Positions 50,563-61,518 of a stretch of 64,000 nt of DNA are shown piece by piece. The notes beneath the pieces were generated by a model. That model saw only the letters and a program-made list of their open reading frames with translations. It ran no database searches and had not been told where the DNA came from. This DNA is from Calliopsis andreniformis (taxonomy: Eukaryota > Arthropoda > Insecta > Hymenoptera > Andrenidae). Both the position numbers and the translations under genes were made by a program. Numbering within the stretch: the stretch's first letter is position 1; every line of letters starts with the position of its first letter. The stretch spans positions 2,542,001 to 2,606,000 of the forward strand of contig NW_027480438.1 of assembly GCF_051401765.1 (NCBI RefSeq), written 5' to 3'.

Positions 50563-53500
50563 ATCCTCAATTCTCAATCCTCAATCCTCAAACCTCAATC
50601 TTCAACCCTCAATACTCAATACTCAATCCTCAATCCTCAATACGCAACCATCAATCCTCAATTCTCAATACTCAACAGAATATCCTGAATTCTCAGTATT
50701 CAATGCTCAAACCTCAATCCTCAAACCTCAGCCCTCATCCTCCATCCTCAATCCTCAATCCTCAAACCTCAATCTTCAATCCTCAATACTCAATCTTCGA
50801 TTCTCAATTCTCAATCCTCAATCCTCAATCCCCAATCCTCAATCTTCAATCCACAATCCTCAATCCTCAATCCTCAATCCTCAATCCTCAATCCTCAATC
50901 CTCAATCATCAATTCTCATTCTTCAATCCTCAATCCTCAATCCTCAATCCTCAATCCTCAGTCATCAGTCATGGATACTCAATCTTCATAACTCAATCCT
51001 CAATACTCAATCCTCAATCCTCAATCCTCAATACTCAATCCTCAATCCTCATTCTTCAAACCTCAATCCTCAACCCTCAGTCCTCATCCTCAATTCTCAA
51101 TTCTCTATCCTCAATTCTCAATCCTCAATGTTCAATCCTGAATAATCAATCTCCAATCCTAGATACTCAATCCCCAATCCTCAGTCCTTAATCCTCAATC
51201 TTCAATCCTCAATCCCCAGTCCTCAATCTTCAATCCTCAATTCTCAATCCTCAATCCTCAATCCTCAATCCTCAGTCCTCAATCCTCAATCATCGAACCT
51301 CAAACCTCAATACTCAATACTCAATCCTCAGTCCTCAATACGCAACCAATAATACTCAATTCTCAATACTCAATAGAAAATCCTGAATTCTCAGTATTCA
51401 ATACTCAAACCTCAATCCTCAACCCTCAGCCCTCATCTTCCATGCTCAATCCTCAATCCTCAAACCTCAATCTTCAATCCTCAATACTCAATCTTCGATT
51501 CTCAATTCTCAATCCTCAATCCTCAATCCCCAATCCTCAATATTCAATACTCAATCGTCAATCCGCAGTCCTCAATCCTCAATCCTCAATCCTCGTTCCT
51601 CAAACCTCAATCCTCAACCCTCAGCCCTCATCCTCCATCCTCAATCCTCAATCCTCAAACCTCAATCTTCAATCCTCAATACTCAATCTTCGATTCTCAA
51701 TTCTCAATCCTCAATCCTCAATCCCCAATCCTCAATCTTCAACCCTCAATACTCAATACTCAATCCTCAATCCTCAATACGCAACCATCAATCCTCAATT
51801 CTCAATACTCAATCCTCAATCCTCAATACGCAACCATCAATCCTCAATTCTCAATACTCAACAGAATATCCTGAATTCTCAGTATTCAATGCTCAAACCT
51901 CAATCCTCAAACCTCAGCCCTCATCCTCCATCCTCAATCCTCAATAATCAAAACCTCAATATTCAATCCTCAACACTCAATCTTCGCATCTCAATTCTCA
52001 ATCCTCAATCCTCAATCCCCAATCCTCAATCTTCAATCCTCAATCGTCAATCCTCAATCCTCAATCCTCAATCCTCAATCATCAATACTCAACCTTCAAT
52101 CCTCAATCCTCAATCCTCAATCCTGAATCCTCAATCCTCAATCATGAGTCATGAATACTCAATCTTCATAACTCAATCCTCAATCCTCAATCCTCAATCC
52201 TCAATCCTCAATCCTCAATCCTCAATCCTCAATCCTCATTCTTCAAACCTCAATCCTCAACCCTCAGTCCTCATCCTCAATTCTCAATTCTCAATCCTCA
52301 ATCCTCAATCCTAAATCTTCAATCCTGAATAATCAATCTCCAATCCTAGATACTCAATCCCCAATCCAGATCCTTAATCCTCAATCTTCAATCCTCAATC
52401 CCCACTCCTCAATCTTCAATCCTCAATGCTCAATCCTCAATCCTCAATCCTCAATCCTCAGTCCTCAATCCTCAATCATCGAACCTCAAACCTCAATACT
52501 CAATACTCAATCCTCAGAGCTCATTACACAACCATCAATCCTCAATTCTCAATACTCAATAGAATATCCTGAATTCTCAGTATTCAATACTCAAACCTCA
52601 ATCCTCAAGCCTCAGCCCTCATCCTCCAGCCTCAATCCTCAATCCTCAAACCTCAATCTTCAATCCTCAATACTCAATCTTCGATTCGCAATTCTCAATC
52701 CTCAATCCTCAGTCCCCAATCCTCAATCTTCAATCCTCAATCCTCAATCCTCAATCCTCAATCCTCAATCCACAATCATCAATACTCAATCTTCAATCAT
52801 CAGTCCTCAATCCTCAATCCTCAATCCTCAATCATAAGTCATGAATACTCAATCTTCATAACTCAATCCTCAATCCTCAACCCTCAATCCTCATTCTTCA
52901 AACCTCAATCCTCAACCCTCAGTCCTCATCCTCAATTCTCAATTCTCAATCCTCAATCCTCAATCTTCAATCCTCAATACTCAATAATCAATCCTCAAGC
53001 CTCAATCTTCAATCCTCAATACTCAATCCTCAATTCTCAATACTCAACCATCAATCCTCAATTCTCAATACTCAATAGAATATCCTGAATTCTCAGTATT
53101 CAATACTCAAATCTCAATCCTCTACCCTCAGCCCTCATCCTCCATCCTCAATCCTCAGTCCTCAATCCTCAATCTTCAATCCTCAATACTCAATCCTCAA
53201 TCCTCAGTCCTCAATCCTCAATCCTCAATCCTCAGTCATCAATCCTCAATACTCAATACTCAATCGTCAAGACTCAATCGTCAATCCTCAGTCCTCAATT
53301 CTCAATCCTCAATCCTCGTTCCTCAAACCTCAATCCTCAACCCTCAGTCCTCATCCTCAATTCTCAATCCTCAATCCTCAAACCTCAATCTTCAATCCTC
53401 AATACTCAATCCTCAATCCTCAATACTCGACCATCAATCCTCAATTCACAATACTCAATAGAATATCCTGAATTCTCAGTATTCAATACTCAAACCTCAA

Positions 53501-55531
53501 TCCTCAACCCTCAGCCCTCATCCTCCATCCTCAATCCTCAACCCTCAGCCTTCATCCTCCATCCTCAATCCTCAATCCTCAATCCTCAATCATCAATTCT
53601 CAATCTTCAATCCTCAATCCTCAATCCTCAATCCTCAAACCTCAATCTTCAATCCTCAATACTCAATCTTCAATCCTCAATCCTCAATCCTCAATCCTCA
53701 ATCCTCTACCCTCAACCGTCAGCCTTCAATCCTCAATACTCAACATTTAATCCTCAATTCTCAAACCTCAATCCTCAACCCACAGTCCTCAATCATCAAT
53801 AGTCAATCCTCAATCCTCATTCCTCAAACTTCAATACTCAATATTCAATGCTCAATCCTCAACTCACAACACTCAACCCTCAACTATCAGAACACAATAC
53901 TCAATTATCTATCCTGGATCCTCAATCTTCAATCCTCAATACTCAACCATCAATCCTCAATCCTCAATCCTCAATCCTCAATCCTCAGTAGAATATCCTC
54001 AATTCTCAGATTTCAATGCTCAATCCACAATCTTCAATCTTCAACTATCAATCCTCAAACATCAATTCTCAACATTCAATCATCAACTCTCCGTTCACAA
54101 TCTTCAATCCTCAATCCTCAATTCTCAGTCCTCAATCCTCAATCATCGATACTCAATGTTCAATCCTCAATACTCAACATTCAATCCTCAACTCTCAATC
54201 CTCAGTCCACAATCCTCAATACTCAATCATCAACCTTCAATCCTCAATACTCAATCTTCAGTCCTCAATTCCCAATCCTCAATCGTCAATCCTCATTCTT
54301 CAATCCTCAACACCCAATCCTCAATCCTCAATCCTCTATCCTCCATCCTCAATTCTCAATTCTCAATCCTCAAACCTCAATCTTCAATCCTCAATACTCA
54401 ATCCTCAATCCTCAATACTCATCCATCAATCCTCAATTCTCAATACTCAATAGAATATCCTGAATTCTCAATATTCAATACTCAAACCTCAATCCTCAAC
54501 CCTCAGCCCTCATCCTCCATCCTCAATCCTCAATCCTCAATCCTCAATCTTCAACCCTCAATCCTCAATCTTCAATCTTCAATCCTCAATCCTCAATCCT
54601 CAATCCTCAATCCTCAATCCTCAGTCATCAATCCCCAATCTTCAATACTCAATCGTCAATCTTCAATCCTGAATACTCAACCTTCAATCCTCAATACTCA
54701 ATCTTCAATCCTCAACACTCAATCCACAATCCACAATCCTCAATCCTCAATCCTCAATACTCAATCCTCAATCCTCAATCCTCAATCTTCAATCCTCAAT
54801 CCTCAATCTTCAATCTTCAATCCTCAATCCTCAATCCTCAATCCTCAATCCTCAATCCTCAGTCATCAATCCTCAATCTTCAATACTCAATCGTCAACCG
54901 TCAATCCTGAATACTCAACCTTCAATCCTCAATACTCAATCTTCAATCCTCGACACTCAATCCACAATCCACAACCCTCAATCCTCAATCCTCAATACTC
55001 AATCCTCAATCCTCAATCCTCAATCCCCAATCCTCAATCTTCAATCCTCAATCCTCAATCCTCAAGTCTCAATCCTCAATCCTGAATACTCAATCTTCAA
55101 TCCTCAATCCTCAATCCTCAGTCATCGATCCTCAATCCTCAATACTCAATCTTCAACATCAATCCTCAATCCTCAATCTTCAAACCTCAATCCTCAATTT
55201 TCAATCCTCAATCCTCAACGCTCAATCCTCAACCCACAGTCTCAACCACTAATACTCAATCCTCAATCCTCAAACCTCAGTCCTCAGTAGAATATCCTCA
55301 ATTCTCAGTTACGATTACTCAATCCACAATCTTCAATCTTCAAATCTCAAACCTCAAACATCAATTCTTAACACTCGAACCTGAACCCACAGTCCTGAAT
55401 ATTTATCCCTCAATGCTCAATACTCAATCTTCAATCTTAAATCAACTACCGTCAATCCTCAATCCTCAATCCTCAATCCTCAGTCCTCAAGTCTCAATCC
55501 TCAATATTCAATAATCGATCCTCAATCCTCA
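50563..55531 (+). repeat. Tandem unit of 4,969 bp, first copy
   Basis: This matches the following unit at offset 4,969, changing to 4,962 after about 52,236. The left break is at 50,562 (C) against 55,531 (A). Its first 3.4 kb also matches D2 (41.4-44.7 kb at offsets 9,268 and then 9,282). The remainder is family B material: CTCAGATTTC, CAACTATC, a second B mark at 55,289, TTACGATTAC and ATATTTATCCC. A marks are at 50,677, 51,375 (AGAAAATCC), 51,863, 52,561, 53,077, 53,460 and 54,452. A BamHI site lies at 53,916-53,921. Confidence 0.92.
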
Positions 55532-58500
55532 ATCCTCAATTCTCAATCCTCAATCCTCAAACCTCAATCTTCAACCCTCAATACTCAATACTCAATCCTC
55601 AATCCTCAATACGCAACCATCAATCCTCAATTCTCAATACTCAACAGAATATCCTGAATTCTCAGTATTCAATGCTCAAACCTCAATCCTCAAACCTCAG
55701 CCCTCATCCTCCATCCTCAATCCTCAATCCTCAAACCTCAATCTTCAATCCTCAATACTCAATCTTCGATTCTCAATTCTCAATCCTCAATCCTCAATCC
55801 CCAATCCTCAATCTTCAATCCACAATCCTCAATCCTCAATCCTCAATCCTCAATCCTCAATCCTCAATCCTCAATCATCAATTCTCATTCTTCAATCCTC
55901 AATCCTCAATCCTCAATCCTCAATCCTCAATCATCAGTCATGGATACTCAATCTTCATAACTCAATCCTCAATACTCAATCCTCAATCCTCAATCCTCAA
56001 TACTCAATCCTCAATCCTCATTCTTCAAACCTCAATCCTCAACCCTCAGTCCTCATCCTCAATCCTCAATTCTCTATCCTCAATTCTCAATCCTCAATGT
56101 TCAATCCTGAATAATCAATCTCCAATCCTAGATACTCAATCCCCAATCCTCAGTCCTTAATCCTCAATCTTCAATCCTCAATCCCCAGTCCTCAATCTTC
56201 AATCCTCAATTCTCAATCCTCAATCCTCAATCCTCAATCCTCAGTCCTCAATCCTCAATCATCGAACCTCAAACCTCAATACTCAATACTCAATCCTCAG
56301 TCCTCAATACGCAACCAATAATACTCAATTCTCAATACTCAATAGAAAATCCTGAATTCTCAGTATTCAATACTCAAACCTCAATCCTCAACCCTCAGCC
56401 CTCATCCTCCATGCTCAATCCTCAATCCTCAAACCTCAATCTTCAATCCTCAATACTCAATCTTCGATTCTCAATTCTCAATCCTCAATCCTCAATCCCC
56501 AATCCTCAATCTTCAATACTCAATCGTCAATCCGCAGTCCTCAATCCTCAATCCTCAATCCTCGTTCCTCAAACCTCAATCCTCAACCCTCAGCCCTCAT
56601 CCTCCATCCTCAATCCTCAATCCTCAAACCTCAATCTTCAATCCTCAATACTCAATCTTCGATTCTCAATTCTCAATCCTCAATCCTCAATCCCCAATCC
56701 TCAATCTTCAACCCTCAATACTCAATACTCAATCCTCAATCCTCAATACGCAACCATCAATCCTCAATTCTCAATACTCAATCCTCAATCCTCAATACGC
56801 AACCATCAATCCTCAATTCTCAATACTCAACAGAATATCCTGAATTCTCAGTATTCAATGCTCAAACCTCAATCCTCAAACCTCAGCCCTCATCCTCCAT
56901 CCTCAATCCTCAATAATCAAAACCTCAATATTCAATCCTCAACACTCAATCTTCGCATCTCAATTCTCAATCCTCAATCCTCAATCCCCAATCCTCAATC
57001 TTCAATCCTCAATCGTCAATCCTCAATCCTCAATCCTCAATCCTCAATCATCAATACTCAACCTTCAATCCTCAATCCTCAATCCTCAATCCTGAATCCT
57101 CAATCCTCAATCATGAGTCATGAATACTCAATCTTCATAACTCAATCCTCAATCCTCAATCCTCAATCCTCAATCCTCAATCCTCAATCCTCAATCCTCA
57201 TTCTTCAAACCTCAATCCTCAACCCTCAGTCCTCATCCTCAATTCTCAATTCTCAATCCTCAATCCTCAATCCTAAATCTTCAATCCTGAATAATCAATC
57301 TCCAATCCTAGATACTCAATCCCCAATCCAGATCCTTAATCCTCAATCTTCAATCCTCAATCCCCACTCCTCAATCTTCAATCCTCAATGCTCAATCCTC
57401 AATCCTCAATCCTCAATCCTCAGTCCTCAATCCTCAATCATCGAACCTCAAACCTCAATACTCAATACTCAATCCTCAGAGCTCATTACACAACCATCAA
57501 TCCTCAATTCTCAATACTCAATAGAATATCCTGAATTCTCAGTATTCAATACTCAAACCTCAATCCTCAAGCCTCAGCCCTCATCCTCCAGCCTCAATCC
57601 TCAATACTCAAACCTCAATCTTCAATCCTCAATACTCAATCTTCGATTCGCAATTCTCAATCCTCAATCCTCAGTCCCCAATCCTCAATCTTCAATCCTC
57701 AATCCTCAATCCTCAATCCTCAATCCTCAATCCACAATCATCAATACTCAATCTTCAATCATCAGTCCTCAATCCTCAATCCTCAATCCTCAATCATAAG
57801 TCATGAATACTCAATCTTCATAACTCAATCCTCAATCCTCAACCCTCAATCCTCATTCTTCAAACCTCAATCCTCAACCCTCAGTCCTCATCCTCAATTC
57901 TCAATTCTCAATCCTCAATCCTCAATCTTCAATCCTCAATACTCAATAATCAATCCTCAAGCCTCAATCTTCAATCCTCAATACTCAATCCTCAATTCTC
58001 AATACTCAACCATCAATCCTCAATTCTCAATACTCAATAGAATATCCTGAATTCTCAGTATTCAATACTCAAATCTCAATCCTCTACCCTCAGCCCTCAT
58101 CCTCCATCCTCAATCCTCAGTCCTCAATCCTCAATCTTCAATCCTCAATACTCAATCCTCAATCCTCAGTCCTCAATCCTCAATCCTCAATCCTCAGTCA
58201 TCAATCCTCAATACTCAATACTCAATCGTCAAGACTCAATCGTCAATCCTCAGTCCTCAATTCTCAATCCTCAATCCTCGTTCCTCAAACCTCAATCCTC
58301 AACCCTCAGTCCTCATCCTCAATTCTCAATCCTCAATCCTCAAACCTCAATCTTCAATCCTCAATACTCAATCCTCAATCCTCAATACTCGACCATCAAT
58401 CCTCAATTCACAATACTCAATAGAATATCCTGAATTCTCAGTATTCAATACTCAAACCTCAATCCTCAACCCTCAGCCCTCATCCTCCATCCTCAATCCT

Positions 58501-60493
58501 CAACCCTCAGCCTTCATCCTCCATCCTCAATCCTCAATCCTCAATCCTCAATCATCAATTCTCAATCTTCAATCCTCAATCCTCAATCCTCAATCCTCAA
58601 ACCTCAATCTTCAATCCTCAATACTCAATCTTCAATCCTCAATCCTCAATCCTCAATCCTCAATCCTCTACCCTCAACCGTCAGCCTTCAATCCTCAATA
58701 CTCAACATTTAATCCTCAATTCTCAAACCTCAATCCTCAACCCACAGTCCTCAATCATCAATAGTCAATCCTCAATCCTCATTCCTCAAACTTCAATCCT
58801 CAATATTCAATGCTCAATCCTCAACTCACAACACTCAACCCTCAACTATCAGAACACAATACTCAATTATCTATCCTGGATCCTCAATCTTCAATCCTCA
58901 ATACTCAACCATCAATCCTCAAACCTCAATCCTCAATCCTCAATCCTCAGTAGAATATCCTCAATTCTCAGATTTCAATGCTCAATCCACAATCTTCAAT
59001 CTTCAACTATCAATCCTCAAACATCAATTCTCAACATTCAATCATCAACTCTCCGTTCACAATCTTCAATCCTCAATCCTCAATTCTCAGTCCTCAATCC
59101 TCAATCATCGATACTCAATGTTCAATCCTCAATACTCAACATTCAATCCTCAACTCTCAATCCTCAGTCCACAATCCTCAATACTCAATCATCAACCTTC
59201 AATCCTCAATACTCAATCTTCAGTCCTCAATTCCCAATCCTCAATCGTCAATCCTCATTCTTCAATCCTCAACACCCAATCCTCAATCCTCAATCCTCTA
59301 TCCTCCATCCTCAATTCTCAATTCTCAATCCTCAAACCTCAATCTTCAATCCTCAATACTCAATCCTCAATCCTCAATACTCATCCATCAATCCTCAATT
59401 CTCAATACTCAATAGAATATCCTGAATTCTCAATATTCAATACTCAAACCTCAATCCTCAACCCTCAGCCCTCATCCTCCATCCTCAATCCTCAATCCTC
59501 AATCCTCAATCTTCAATCCTCAATCCTCAATCTTCAATCTTCAATCCTCAATCCTCAATCCTCAATCCTCAATCCTCAATCCTCAGTCATCAATCCCCAA
59601 TCTTCAATACTCAATCGTCAATCTTCAATCCTGAATACTCAACCTTCAATCCTCAATACTCAATCTTCAATCCTCAACACTCAATCCACAATCCACAATC
59701 CTCAATCCTCAATCCTCAATACTCAATCCTCAATCCTCAATCCTCAATCTTCAATCCTCAATCCTCAATCTTCAATCTTCAATCCTCAATCCTCAATCCT
59801 CAATCCTCAATCCTCAATCCTCAGTCATCAATCCTCAATCTTCAATACTCAATCGTCAACCGTCAATCCTGAATACTCAACCTTCAATCCTCAATACTCA
59901 ATCTTCAATCCTCGACACTCAATCCACAATCCACAACCCTCAATCCTCAATCCTCAATACTCAATCCTCAATCCTCAATCCTCAATCCCCAATCCTCAAT
60001 CTTCAATCCTCAATCCTCAATCCTCAAGTCTCAATCCTCAATCCTGAATACTCAATCTTCAATCCTCAATCCTCAATCCTCAGTCATCGATCCTCAATCC
60101 TCAATACTCAATCTTCAACATCAATCCTCAATCCTCAATCTTCAAACCTCAATCCTCAATTTTCAATCCTCAATCCTCAACGCTCAATCCTTAACCCACA
60201 GTCTCAACCACTAATACTCAATCCTCAATCCTCAAACCTCAGTCCTCAGTAGAATATCCTCAATTCTCAGTTACGATTACTCAATCCACAATCTTCAATC
60301 TTCAAATCTCAAACCTCAAACATCAATTCTTAACACTCGAACCTGAACCCACAGTCCTGAATATTTATCCCTCAATGCTCAATACTCAATCTTCAATCTT
60401 AAATCAACTACCGTCAATCCTCAATCCTCAATCCTCAATCCTCAGTCCTCAAGTCTCAATCCTCAATATTCAATAATCGATCCTCAATCCTCA
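55532..60493 (+). repeat. Tandem unit of 4,962 bp, second copy
   Basis: This is a direct continuation of the previous unit and almost identical to it. By eye I noted about nine substitutions and one missing heptamer (eight units instead of nine before CATTCTTC near 57,200). The match with the first copy ends at 60,498. A marks are at 55,646, 56,344, 56,832, 57,523, 58,039, 58,422 and 59,414. B marks are at 58,952 and 60,251. Confidence 0.92.
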
Positions 60494-60972
60494 ATCCTGA
60501 ATCCTCAATCCTCAATCCTCAATCCTCAATCGTAAATCCTCAATCCTCAACCATCAATCCACACTCCTCAATCCCCAATCCTCAATCCTCCATCGCCAAT
60601 CCTCAAACATCAACCTTCAATCCTCAACTCTTGATCCTCAACCCTCAATCCTCAGTCCTGAATTTTCAATCCTCAATATAATATCCTCAATTCTCAGTTT
60701 TCAGTACTCAGTCCTCAATCTTCAATCGTCAGTCCTCAATCCTCAATCTTCAAACCTCAATCGTCAATCCTGAATCCTCAACCACCAATCCTCAATCCTC
60801 AATCCTCAATCCTCAATTCTCTGCCCTCAATAGAAAATCCTCAATTCTCAGTTTTCAATACTCAATCCTCAATCTACAATCTTCAAATCTCAGTTCCCAA
60901 ACATCAATTCGCAACACTCTATCCTCAATACTCAGTCCTTAATCTTCAATCTTCAATCCTCGGCCCTCAATA
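60427..60972 (+). repeat. 546-bp family B unit, first copy
   Basis: This repeats at an offset of exactly 546 (78 heptamers). Anchors are AAGTCTC (60,451 and 60,997), AATTTTC (60,661 and 61,207) and CGGCCC (60,961 and 61,507). It contains ATAATATCCTCAATTCTC and AGAAAATCCTCAATTCTC marks, each followed by AGTTTTC. The first bases overlap the end of the 4,962-bp unit. Confidence 0.9.
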
Positions 60973-61518
60973 CTCAATCCTCAATCCTCAGTCCTCAAGT
61001 CTCAATCCTCAATATTCAATAATCGATCCTCAATCCTCAATCCTCAATCCTCAATCCTCAATCCTCAATCCTCAATCGTCAATCCTCAATCCTCAACCAT
61101 CAATCCACAATCCTCAATCCCCAATCCTCAATCCTCAATCGCCAATCCTCAAACATCAATCTTCAATCCTCAACCCTTGATCCTCAATCCTCAATCCTCA
61201 GTCCTCAATTTTCAATCCTCAATATAATATCCTCAATTCTCAGTTTTCAGTACTCAGTCCTCAATCTTCAATCGTCAGTCTTCAATCCTCAATCTTCAAA
61301 CCTCAATCGTCAATCCTAAATCCTCAACCATCAATCCTCAATCCTCAATCCTCAATCCTCAATTCTCAGCCCTCAATAGAAAATCCTCAATTCTCAGTTT
61401 TCAATACTCAATCCTCAATCTACAATCTTCAAATCTCAGTTCCCAAACATCAATTCGCAACACTCTATCCTCAATACTCAGTCCTTAATCTTCAATCTTC
61501 AATCCTCGGCCCTCAATA
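60973..61518 (+). repeat. 546-bp family B unit, second copy
   Basis: Tandem partner of the preceding unit. The match continues to 61,536. Differences include GTCAATCC where the first copy has GTAAATCC, and CCACAATCC where it has CCACACTCC. No 6-bp unit lies inside, which fits the length being an exact multiple of 7. Confidence 0.9.

Larger units (their letters stand above)
35185..51051 (+). repeat. Large block D2 (15.9 kb), second copy
   Basis: D2 begins directly at the end of D1. The 18 bases 35,185-35,202 belong to both alignments, a short homology at the tandem junction. D2 exceeds D1 by 2,824 bp, exactly the sum of its three extra segments (43,655-43,968; 45,883-48,079; 50,501-50,813). 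A marks are at 35,393, 35,637, 35,846, 36,159, 36,403, 37,031, 37,923, 39,117, 39,884, 41,026, 41,409, 42,107, 42,595, 43,279, 43,795, 44,178, 45,519, 46,865, 47,388, 47,771, 49,249, 50,364 and 50,677. The last 0.49 kb overlaps the start of the 4.97-kb unit. Confidence 0.92.

Noticed and set aside
22160..51051. Assembly artefact as the full explanation for D1/D2
   Set aside because: The copies differ by scattered substitutions and three distinct indels, and the 314-bp difference is supported by other copies. A false duplication would more likely be exact. It cannot be excluded without reads.
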